Below are positions 1 through 5,121 of a DNA stretch of 5,121 bases, in pieces. The DNA is taken from contig JBICHM010000080.1 of NCBI GenBank assembly GCA_043101835.1, positions 1 through 5,121 of the forward strand, written 5' to 3'. Source of the stretch: JBICHM01 sp043101835 (GTDB lineage Bacteria; Planctomycetota; Phycisphaerae; Phycisphaerales; UBA1924). The translations under genes were made by a program, and so were the position numbers. The notes beneath the pieces were generated by a model that did no database searches, had not been told where the DNA came from, and was given only the letters and a program-made list of their open reading frames with translations. Each line of letters opens with the position of its first letter. Position 1 is the first letter of the stretch.

Positions 1-1
1 C

Positions 2-76
2 TTCATGGCGCGCGTCACCGACCAGGGCGTGCTCGTCATGAACCTCGACGCCCGCGCGATGGAGGACTCCCGATGA
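2..76 (+). CDS. flgA: C-terminal end of probable FlgA, P-ring assembly chaperone (5' partial)
   Basis: Only the last 24 codons are present. The open frame enters from the left edge and stops with TGA inside the flgH start (ATGA). The readable tail has the pattern F-M-A-R-V-T-D-Q-G-V-L-V, which resembles the end of the FlgA SAF domain, where a conserved 'SGRxFxARV' strand leads into a final hydrophobic strand. FlgA is a periplasmic chaperone needed for FlgI to polymerise into the P ring, and flgA commonly lies just upstream of flgH in operons of this type. The assignment rests on a short tail plus position. The tail runs about a dozen residues past the final strand, and another flagellar gene cannot be excluded. 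Confidence 0.55.
   Translation, partial: FMARVTDQGVLVMNLDARAMEDSR
61..66 (+). promoter_or_regulatory. Shine-Dalgarno site of flgH
   Basis: GGAGGA lies six bases before the flgH ATG, within the last codons of the upstream gene. It supports the start at 73 and independent ribosome loading as well as coupling through the ATGA overlap. Confidence 0.75.
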
Positions 77-756
77 ACCGCCGCCTCGTCTGCTCGATCG
101 CGCTGGTCGCCCTCACCGGCGCGCCGTGCGCCGCCCAGAGCCTCTTCCGTTCGGCCGGCGGCGCCCCGGCGCAGCTGCCGGACGACCCTGCGACACCCCT
201 CTACGGGATGAGCCTCTACGCCGTGGAGCCGCCCCAGCCTCGCGAGTTCAGCGCCAACGACCTCGTCACGATCGTCGTCGCCGAATCGACCGAGATGAAG
301 CGCGAGCAGGACTCCGACTTCAGCAAGGACTACCGCAACGAGTTCGACCTCATCGAGTGGCCTGCGCTCCGCCAGTTCCTCTTCCACCTTCGGGGTCCGG
401 CGACCGCCGACACCTTCGGCGCCAACCCGCTGGCCAGCAACACCAACGACTTCGAAGGCGAGGCCGAGTACGAGCGCAAGGACGACATCTCGACGCGCGT
501 CACGGCGCGCGTGCTCGAGGTCAAGCCCAACGGCACGCTCCTGCTCGAAGCCAAGACCACGCTCCAGACCGACGACGAGATCCAGACCATCACGCTCAGC
601 GGCTACTGCCGGGGCGAGGACGTGACGGACATCAACACCGTCCGCTCCAGCCAGATGTTCAACCTCGTCTTCAACGTGCAGCACGAGGGCGAGATGCGCA
701 AGGCCAACAAGAAGGGCTGGATCCCGCGCGTCCTCGAGACCATCTTCAACTTCTAA
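73..756 (+). CDS. flgH: Flagellar L-ring protein FlgH
   Basis: FlgH forms the outer-membrane L ring, the bushing around the distal rod. The 227-residue length is normal for the family. Residues 1-22 are an N-terminal signal (Arg-Arg followed by a hydrophobic stretch), then Q-S-L-F matches the family's conserved 'GSLF/W' start of the mature protein. N62-D-L-V-T-I-V-V-A-E71 matches the family 'GDxxTVxxxE' motif. Near residues 177-210, G-Y-C-R-G-E-D-V and N-T-V-x-S-S-Q-M correspond to 'G.VRPxDI..dNtV.S.qIad', and the C-terminus has the family G-W (215-216). FlgH is usually a lipoprotein. Here Cys19 is preceded by Gly-Ala-Pro, not a standard lipobox, so cleavage by signal peptidase I near Ala21/Gln22 is also possible. 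The start is fixed by GGAGGA and the ATGA overlap. A 29-base gap separates it from flgI, its structural partner. Confidence 0.95.
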   Translation: MNRRLVCSIALVALTGAPCAAQSLFRSAGGAPAQLPDDPATPLYGMSLYAVEPPQPREFSANDLVTIVVAESTEMKREQDSDFSKDYRNEFDLIEWPALRQFLFHLRGPATADTFGANPLASNTNDFEGEAEYERKDDISTRVTARVLEVKPNGTLLLEAKTTLQTDDEIQTITLSGYCRGEDVTDINTVRSSQMFNLVFNVQHEGEMRKANKKGWIPRVLETIFNF

Positions 757-773
757 GAGAGCGTCGCTCCGGC

Positions 774-779
774 AGGAGG
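774..779 (+). promoter_or_regulatory. Shine-Dalgarno site of flgI
   Basis: AGGAGG lies six bases before the flgI ATG at 786 and is the strongest ribosome-binding site in the window. It sits in the 757-785 gap, the only non-overlapping junction longer than two bases. I see no promoter or terminator in that gap. Confidence 0.85.
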
Positions 780-785
780 CCCCCG

Positions 786-1859
786 ATGCGACTTCGCACC
801 GTCATCACGATCGCCCTCGCGAGCCTGCTCGCCGCCGTCCCCGCGGCATTCGGCGTGAGCATCCAGGAGATCACCCGCCTCAAGGGGCAGGGCGAGAGCA
901 TCCTGCAGGGCTTCGGCATCGTCGTGGGCCTGCCCGGCACGGGGGATTCCGGCGAGGATCTCGTCGTCGCCCGGCCGCTCGCACGCCTTCTCGAGAGCCA
1001 GGGCAACCCCGTCGGCGACTTCGAGGAACTCGCCGGCAGCCGCTCGATCGCGATCGTCGTCGTCACCTGCACCATCCCCGAGAGCGGCGCGAAGGCGGAC
1101 GACCGCTTCGATGTGACCGTCAGCGCGATCAACAACCCCGAGAGCCTCGACGGGGGCGAGCTCTTCCTCACCCCGCTGCGCGGCCCGTTGCCCGGCCAGC
1201 CCGTCTTCGCCATCGCGCAGGGCCCGCTGCGCATCGAGGGGAACACCCCGACGCGCGCCCGCGTGCGAGGCGGCGCCCGCATCGTGCAGGACGTGAACAT
1301 GCCCGCGATCGAGGCCGACGGCTCGATCACCCTCATCGTCCGCCCCGCATTCGCCGGATGGACCACCGCCCAGTTGCTCGCCGACACAATCAACCAGCAC
1401 CGGCTGGGCTTCGACGAATCCGCCCCCGACATCGCGTTCGCAGAGGACGTGCGCTCGGTGAAGGTCCGCATCCCGGCCGAGGAACTGCCGGACCCGGCAA
1501 ACTTCATCGCCGACATCATCAGCGTGAACTTCGACGGGTCGCTCATCGACCTGCCGGCGCGCGTGGTCGTCAACGAGCGGGAGGGCGTGATCGTCGCCAC
1601 CGGCGATGCGCGCATCAGCCCGGTCGTGATCAGCCGCAACCAGATGGTGGTCACGACAGTGAGCGAAGCGAGACGCGACGGCGACCCGCCCCCGAGCCGG
1701 GCGCTCACCCAGGCCGGTCGGGGCGATGAGAGCGCGAAGGTCGAGGATCTCCTCGCGGCCTTCCGCACACTCGATGTGCCCGTCAACGAGCAGATCGCGA
1801 TCCTCGCCGAACTGCACCGCACCGGGCAGCTGCACGCCGAGTTCGTGGTGGCAGAGTGA
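786..1859 (+). CDS. flgI: Flagellar P-ring protein FlgI
   Basis: FlgI polymerises in the periplasm around the rod to form the P ring in the peptidoglycan layer. The 357-residue length matches the family (about 365 in E. coli). Residues 1-23 form a Sec signal peptide ending A-F-G, a good signal peptidase I site. The mature start shows the family signature: I-x-E-I-T-R-L-K-G, then L40-Q-G-F-G-I-V-V-G-L-P-G-T-G-D54. Around residues 260-280 the typical V-V-V-N-E-R-x-G-x-I-V-x-x-G-D and R-I-S-P-V-V-I-S follow. The last 40 residues give the conserved V-x-D-L-L...I-A-I-L-x-x-L-x-x-x-G-x-L-H-A-E tail. The ATG is set by AGGAGG. The TGA overlaps the GTG start of the flgJ-like gene, so the two are likely translationally coupled. 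No defects seen. Confidence 0.97.
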   Translation: MRLRTVITIALASLLAAVPAAFGVSIQEITRLKGQGESILQGFGIVVGLPGTGDSGEDLVVARPLARLLESQGNPVGDFEELAGSRSIAIVVVTCTIPESGAKADDRFDVTVSAINNPESLDGGELFLTPLRGPLPGQPVFAIAQGPLRIEGNTPTRARVRGGARIVQDVNMPAIEADGSITLIVRPAFAGWTTAQLLADTINQHRLGFDESAPDIAFAEDVRSVKVRIPAEELPDPANFIADIISVNFDGSLIDLPARVVVNEREGVIVATGDARISPVVISRNQMVVTTVSEARRDGDPPPSRALTQAGRGDESAKVEDLLAAFRTLDVPVNEQIAILAELHRTGQLHAEFVVAE

Positions 1860-2545
1860 CCCACGGCGCCGACGCCATCGGGGTCAGCCCCCGCGCCGCG
1901 GAGCCGGGGCCGGGCGAATCGCTTGCGGCGGCGCTGCGGCGCACCGCCAGGCAGCCCGTCGAAGCCCTGCTCGCGCCCGGCGAGAGCCCGCGCGCCGCCG
2001 GCGCCGATGCGAACGAGTCCTTTGCCGACGCCCTCCGGCGCACGGCGACGGCGCCGGTGGCGCCCAAGGCCGAGGAAACCGACTTTGCCCCGCGCGCCGG
2101 CGACGACCCCTTCGGCCGCTCCCATGCGTACGCGCTGCGCTACAGCGCCCATGCCGAGGTTGCGCCGGCCGGCGTTGACCCCGCACGCGAGGCCGCGGAG
2201 CAGCTGGTGGCGATCAGCTTCATCCAGCCGGTGCTCGCGAATCTGCGCGAGTCGAGCATGGCGGCGGACCCCTTCGGACCGGGCGACGCGGAGCGCCGAT
2301 TCGGCCACCTCTGGGACGCAGCAATTGCGCAGCGCGTCGTGAAGGCACGCGGTTTCGGGCTCGTGGACGCGGTGGCACGCAGTGTGCGTCAGCAGCGCGA
2401 CGGCGCAGGCTTCGACGCCGCGCCGGCGGAGGATCCGCACGATGCCGAACGCACCGCAGCACCGATCGCATTCCCGGCAGCAGCCAGGCGCGCTCCAGCG
2501 CCCGATGCGCTCCGCGCCGCCCGCGCGATCGATCTCGACGCCTGA
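1856..2545 (+). CDS. flgJ: FlgJ-like rod-binding protein (no muramidase domain) with N-terminal repeats
   Basis: The product has 229 residues. Residues about 110-180 resemble the FlgJ N-terminal rod-binding domain: A-A-E-Q-L-V-x-x-x-F-I-Q-P-V-L-x-x-L-R-E-S, then F-G-P-G-x-A-E near 140-146, then L-W-D-x-A-I-A-Q-R-V-V-K and G-F-G-L-V-D-A-V, matching the family 'F-E...l-x-x-M-R', 'mlD..la..ia...G.GLa..i' layout. This domain caps or chaperones the rod in the periplasm. The C-terminal glucosaminidase domain of enterobacterial FlgJ is absent. Residues 11-102 hold three 25-residue repeats not expected in the family. Residues about 181-229 are Ala/Pro/Arg-rich and probably disordered, and their last 35 codons overlap the next gene. 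GTG at 1856 overlaps the flgI stop, and no other in-frame start is apparent nearby. No clear signal peptide, as is usual for FlgJ. Domain similarity is moderate, and position after flgI supports it. Confidence 0.75.
   Translation: MTHGADAIGVSPRAAEPGPGESLAAALRRTARQPVEALLAPGESPRAAGADANESFADALRRTATAPVAPKAEETDFAPRAGDDPFGRSHAYALRYSAHAEVAPAGVDPAREAAEQLVAISFIQPVLANLRESSMAADPFGPGDAERRFGHLWDAAIAQRVVKARGFGLVDAVARSVRQQRDGAGFDAAPAEDPHDAERTAAPIAFPAAARRAPAPDALRAARAIDLDA
1886..1960 (+). repeat. Protein repeat unit 1 in FlgJ-like protein
   Basis: Residues 11-35 of the FlgJ-like protein. The unit follows the pattern [SA]-P-R-A-x6-[ER]-S-x-A-x-A-L-R-[RY]-[TS]-A-x3-V and matches unit 2 at 16 of 25 positions without gaps. 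Confidence 0.7.
1985..2059 (+). repeat. Protein repeat unit 2 in FlgJ-like protein
   Basis: Residues 44-68, eight residues after unit 1. It matches unit 1 at 16 of 25 and unit 3 at 11 of 25 positions. The shared A-L-R-R-T-A core uses different codons from unit 1 (for example CTC against CTG for Leu and ACG against ACC for Thr), so conservation is at the protein level. Confidence 0.7.
2087..2161 (+). repeat. Protein repeat unit 3 (divergent) in FlgJ-like protein
   Basis: Residues 78-102, nine residues after unit 2 and just before the rod-binding domain. It keeps P-R-A, the central Ser, A-L-R, the following Ala and the terminal Val. Arg-Thr of the core becomes Tyr-Ser. Ten positions are identical in all three units. 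Confidence 0.55.
2428..2433 (+). promoter_or_regulatory. Probable Shine-Dalgarno site of the flgN-like gene
   Basis: GGAGGA, the same hexamer as before flgH, lies eight bases before ATG 2442. It is inside the flgJ-like reading frame (…Ala-Glu-Asp…), so chance occurrence in GC-rich DNA is possible. It nevertheless favours 2442 over the downstream ATG at 2505, which has no such site. Confidence 0.55.
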
Positions 2546-3080
2546 CGCCGCCCCCGTCCGCCTCACGCCGGCGATCGAGCGCGACGCGGGTCGCCTCGAG
2601 GCGGCTCTCCGCGAACTGACCCGCATCTACGAGCGCCTCGCGGGCGTCGCCGCGCGCCGGCGCTCGGCGGTCCGCACCGCCAACCACCGTGCGCTGCAGG
2701 ACGCGCTCGCCGAGGAAGCCGGCGGCGCCGGCCTCGCCTCGCGCGCCGACCGCGATCGCGCAGACGCCGTCCGCGCACTCGCGCCCGCCCTCGGTCTCAC
2801 GCTCTCGCCGGAGTTGACCGCCACGCGCATCGCGGCGTCGCTGCCGGAGCCCTGGCGCGGACGCATCGAGAGCGCCGCCGGCGCGCTGCGCAGCGTGCTC
2901 GAACGCTCGCGCGAGAACCACGCGGCCGACCGGCTTGCCGCCGAGACGATCGCGACGCATCTCCAGGGCGTTCTGCAGACCGCCGCCGCCGCCGCGAGCG
3001 GCTCGGTCACCTACGGCGCCCGGGGCGCAATGACCACGCGGCGCGAGCAGGTCGCCAGCGTCATGGATCTGACCACATGA
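2442..3080 (+). CDS. flgN: FlgN-like export chaperone for FlgK and FlgL
   Basis: FlgN-family proteins are cytoplasmic helical chaperones that bind FlgK and FlgL and deliver them to the flagellar export gate. From the chosen start the product has 212 residues, longer than the usual roughly 140. Residues 1-40 are Pro/Arg/Gln/Ser-rich and look disordered. From about 41 on it is charged and helical, with heptad-like leucines (I45-E-R...L52-E-x-A-L-x-E-L-T-R-I-Y-E-R-L66), a middle section rich in Ala and Arg, and near the end Y191-G-A-R-G195, the Y-x-x-x-G seen at the end of FlgN proteins. Its place directly before flgK and flgL, with an ATGA overlap to flgK, fits the role. Start choice: ATG 2442 follows GGAGGA, and third-position GC across the overlap favours this frame. 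ATG 2505 (191 residues) is the alternative. An ATG at 2382 has less support. Sequence identity to known FlgN is weak, so the family call rests partly on context. Confidence 0.7.
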   Translation: MPNAPQHRSHSRQQPGALQRPMRSAPPARSISTPDAAPVRLTPAIERDAGRLEAALRELTRIYERLAGVAARRRSAVRTANHRALQDALAEEAGGAGLASRADRDRADAVRALAPALGLTLSPELTATRIAASLPEPWRGRIESAAGALRSVLERSRENHAADRLAAETIATHLQGVLQTAAAAASGSVTYGARGAMTTRREQVASVMDLTT

Positions 3081-4813
3081 GCCTCACCACCAGCCTGCTG
3101 ATCGGTCGCAGCGCCCTGACGTCCAGCCAGGTGGGCATTCAGGTCGCCGGCGACAACATGGCCAACGCCGCGACGCCCGGGTATCACCGGCGCGTCGTGT
3201 CGCTGTCGCCGATCCGCGGGACGCTCGACGCCAACGGCATCTACAGCGGCCTGGGCGTGGGTGTGACGAGCGTGAACCGCGCGCTGGACGCAGCGCTGGA
3301 GTCGCGCCTCCGCGACGCCGCGAGCAACTCGACGGCCGCAGGCGTGCGTCACGATGTGCTCACGCAGCTGGAGACGCTCGCCGGCACGCTCGACCAACTC
3401 GGGCTCGGAAGCCAGATGCGCGAGTTCTTCAGCGCCTTCAGCGAACTGGCGAACAACCCGGCCAGCGCCGAGACGCGTGCGCTGATCGTCGAGCAGGGCG
3501 CGTCGCTGGCCTCGAGCTTCCGCGCGTTGCGCGCGAATCTCGGCGACCTGCGCAACCAGGTCGACAACTCGCTCCGCTCCGCCGTCGGACGCGCCAACGA
3601 ACTGCTCGCCGACATCGCCGGCCTGAACAAGGCCCTGGCGACCGGCGAGGTCGGCGCCGGCGAGAACGCCGCGCTCCGCGACCAGCGCGATGCGCTGCTC
3701 AGCGAGCTGAGCGAGCTCGTGGACATCTCCGTCGCCGAGCAGCCCTCCGGCGAGGTGGACGTCTTCATCGGCTCGACGCCGGTGGTCTTCGGCGCGACGA
3801 ACAAGGGGCTGCGGTTCGACCTCACGAGCACCGGTCCGGGCACGGAGGTGCGCATCATCACCGGCGAGCCGCCGGAAGTGGTCACCGCCGCGAGCGGGCG
3901 CATCGGCGCCCTCGTCGAGCAGCGAAACGGCGCCGTGCAGCAGGCCACCGACGACCTCGACCGCCTCGCCGGAGCGCTCGTCTTCGAGGTCAACCGGCTC
4001 CACTCCTCGGCGAGCGCCTTCCCCGGGCTGACCGAGTCGACCAGCACGATCTCCGTCGGCGCCGGCGAGACCACCCGGGCGCTCAACGATCCGACCACCG
4101 AGTCGCTCGCGGCCCTGCCGTTCGCGCCGACCAGCGGCGCCGTCGACTTCGTCGTCACCGATGAGGCCACGGGCCTCAGCCAGACCGTCCGCATTGACAT
4201 CGACCTCGACGGCATCGATGGCTCGGGCGCGCGCACCTTCGCCGACGACACCACGCTGCAGGACATCGTCAACGCCATCAACGCGCAGGTTCCGAATCTC
4301 AACGCCGAGATCACCCCCGGCGGCGAGCTGCGCCTCTACTCCGACGCCGGATTCCGGTTCGGCGTGGCCGGCGACACCTCCGGCGTGCTCGCGACGCTCG
4401 GCATCAACACCTTCTTCCAGGGCTCGAACGCCGGCGACATCCAGGTGCGCAGCGACGTGGAGGCCGACCCCCTCCGCATCGCCGCGGGCTACGAGGCCGG
4501 CTCCAACGAAGCCGCCCTGGCGCTCGCGCGACTCGGCGATCAGCCGTCAGACCTGCTCGGCGGCGTCAGCCTCGACGAGCACTGGCGGCGCACGACCGAC
4601 GGCGTCGCCGTCGACACCGCCAGCGCCAAGAGCCAGCGTCTCGCCGCCACCCAGGTGCGCGAGAGCCTGCAGGCCCAGCGCGACGCCGTCAGCGGCGTCA
4701 GCGTGGATGAGGAATCGATCAACCTCATCACCTTCCAGCGCCAGTTCCAGGCCGCGGCCCGCCTGATCTCGACCGTGGACCAACTCACCGAAACGCTCAT
4801 CGGACTCGTCTGA
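3077..4813 (+). CDS. flgK: Flagellar hook-associated protein 1, FlgK (hook-filament junction)
   Basis: FlgK (HAP1) is exported through the flagellar type III apparatus and forms the first junction layer between hook and filament. The length is 578 residues, against 547 in E. coli. The N-terminus has the rod/hook/HAP signature: L-x-x-x-x-x-A-L...Q-V-x-x-x-N27-M-A-N-A-A-T-P-G-Y36, followed by G-L-G-V-G-V and a long helical D1 region. E-V-N306-R-L-H-S is the usual FlgK turn. Residues about 315-470 form an inserted outer domain, with D-I-D-L-D-G (374-379) and T-L-G-I-N-T-F-F near 440-447. The C-terminus has the conserved N-L-I-x-F-Q-R-Q-F-Q-A-A-A-R-L-I-S-T-V-D helix ending L-I-G-L-V, which pairs with the N-terminal helix. 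ATG overlaps the flgN-like stop (ATGA). The preceding Shine-Dalgarno match is poor, so coupled translation is likely. No frameshift or truncation seen. Confidence 0.96.
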   Translation: MSLTTSLLIGRSALTSSQVGIQVAGDNMANAATPGYHRRVVSLSPIRGTLDANGIYSGLGVGVTSVNRALDAALESRLRDAASNSTAAGVRHDVLTQLETLAGTLDQLGLGSQMREFFSAFSELANNPASAETRALIVEQGASLASSFRALRANLGDLRNQVDNSLRSAVGRANELLADIAGLNKALATGEVGAGENAALRDQRDALLSELSELVDISVAEQPSGEVDVFIGSTPVVFGATNKGLRFDLTSTGPGTEVRIITGEPPEVVTAASGRIGALVEQRNGAVQQATDDLDRLAGALVFEVNRLHSSASAFPGLTESTSTISVGAGETTRALNDPTTESLAALPFAPTSGAVDFVVTDEATGLSQTVRIDIDLDGIDGSGARTFADDTTLQDIVNAINAQVPNLNAEITPGGELRLYSDAGFRFGVAGDTSGVLATLGINTFFQGSNAGDIQVRSDVEADPLRIAAGYEAGSNEAALALARLGDQPSDLLGGVSLDEHWRRTTDGVAVDTASAKSQRLAATQVRESLQAQRDAVSGVSVDEESINLITFQRQFQAAARLISTVDQLTETLIGLV

Positions 4814-4815
4814 CC

Positions 4816-5121
4816 ATGAGCCAGATTCCATCCAATATCGCGCGCGTCCCCAACGCCCTCAGTAACCGCATCGCGCTGGGCAACCTGACGCGAGGCGGGC
4901 TCTCGCTGCTGGAAGTCACCGAGCAGCTCTCGAGCGCGAAGCGACTCAACAAGGGCAGCGACAACCCGATCGACGCCTCGCTGGTCAGCGTGCTGCGCGG
5001 GCGCATCGACATCGCCGACACGCGCGCACGCAACCTCGACCACGCCGACAGCACGCTCTCGACGCTCGACCAGTCGCTCGGCAGCATGTACGACCTGCTG
5101 CTCGAGGCCAAGGGCGTCGCC
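4816..5121 (+). CDS. flgL: Flagellar hook-associated protein 3, FlgL (3' partial)
   Basis: FlgL (HAP3) forms the second junction layer, onto which flagellin assembles. Only the first 102 codons are present; the frame is open to the window edge. The flagellin-type N-terminal helix is visible. Residues about 36-54 read E-Q-L-S-S-A-K-R-L-N-K-G-S-D-N-P-I-D-A, matching the FlgL 'qlsTGkRi..pSDDPvaA' motif with Ala for Gly and Asn for the second Asp. Then a long helix carries N-L-D-H-A-D-S-T-L-S-T-L-D and ends L-L-E-A-K-G-V-A, typical of 'L..i.d.L..akel'. About ten extra residues precede the usual start of the helix. The start is two bases after the flgK stop with no good Shine-Dalgarno, so coupling to flgK is likely. 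Flagellin itself is less likely, given the motif and the place after flgK. Confidence 0.88.
   Translation, partial: MSQIPSNIARVPNALSNRIALGNLTRGGLSLLEVTEQLSSAKRLNKGSDNPIDASLVSVLRGRIDIADTRARNLDHADSTLSTLDQSLGSMYDLLLEAKGVA

Noticed and set aside
126..785. A + strand open frame that joins flgI in frame and would extend it upstream through flgH
   Set aside because: The upstream part is Arg/Pro/His-rich out-of-frame translation of flgH. The signal peptide and AGGAGG place the true flgI start at 786.
757..785. Possible internal promoter between flgH and flgI
   Set aside because: The gap is only 29 bases and holds the ribosome-binding site. No recognisable -35/-10 or sigma-28/sigma-54 elements are visible.
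753..1835. A 360-codon minus-strand open frame opposite flgI
   Set aside because: Asp/Arg/Gly/Ala-rich composition without motifs; lies entirely opposite well-conserved flgI.
746..2626. A 626-codon open frame on the minus strand, antisense to flgI and the flgJ-like gene
   Set aside because: It is a by-product of strong GC third-position bias opposite a real gene. Its translation is Arg/Ser/Ala-rich with no recognisable domain, and the + strand genes here are clear.
3011..4003. A 330-codon minus-strand open frame opposite flgK (and another at 3349-4314)
   Set aside because: Both are shadows of the strongly supported flgK gene, and the translations show no family resemblance.
3650..4070. An identical 16-base string (GTCGGCGCCGGCGAGA) at 3650-3665 and 4055-4070 in flgK
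   Set aside because: Both copies encode Val-Gly-Ala-Gly-Glu in the same frame, and such strings are expected by chance in DNA this GC-rich. There is no flanking similarity.
4814..4815. Possible terminator or attenuator after flgK
   Set aside because: flgL begins two bases after the stop; there is no room for a terminator and no T-run.

Overview
The window is a stretch of a flagellar biosynthesis operon, all on the + strand. The DNA is very GC-rich and codon third positions are mostly G or C. The organism is a Gram-negative-type (diderm) bacterium, because it encodes both an outer-membrane L-ring protein (FlgH) and a periplasmic P-ring protein (FlgI). The gene order (flgA end, flgH, flgI, flgJ-like, flgN-like, flgK, flgL), the single-domain FlgJ and the style of FlgH and FlgK suggest a planctomycete, possibly of the Phycisphaerae. 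That placement is an inference from memory of such operons, not something the sequence proves.

Layout. Positions 2-76 are the last codons of a protein that fits the C-terminus of FlgA, the P-ring assembly chaperone. flgH (73-756) overlaps it by an ATGA junction and is preceded by a GGAGGA ribosome-binding site. After a 29-base gap holding AGGAGG comes flgI (786-1859). A flgJ-like rod-binding gene (1856-2545) starts at a GTG overlapping the flgI stop. It carries a previously unexplained N-terminal region with three 25-residue repeats. A flgN-like export-chaperone gene (2442-3080) overlaps the flgJ-like gene by 104 bases and ends in an ATGA junction with flgK (3077-4813). flgL begins two bases after flgK (4816) and runs off the window end.

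The genes work together in building the flagellum outside the cytoplasmic membrane. FlgA and FlgI make the P ring and FlgH the L ring around the distal rod. The FlgJ-like protein caps or assists the rod. The FlgN-like protein holds FlgK and FlgL before export, and these two form the hook-filament junction.

There is no intergenic stretch longer than 29 bases. I see no RNA gene, mobile element, CRISPR array, internal promoter or terminator. I do not see a wholly new system. The parts most worth a second look are the triple repeat in the FlgJ-like protein, the long flgJ/flgN overlap, and the non-canonical lipobox of FlgH.
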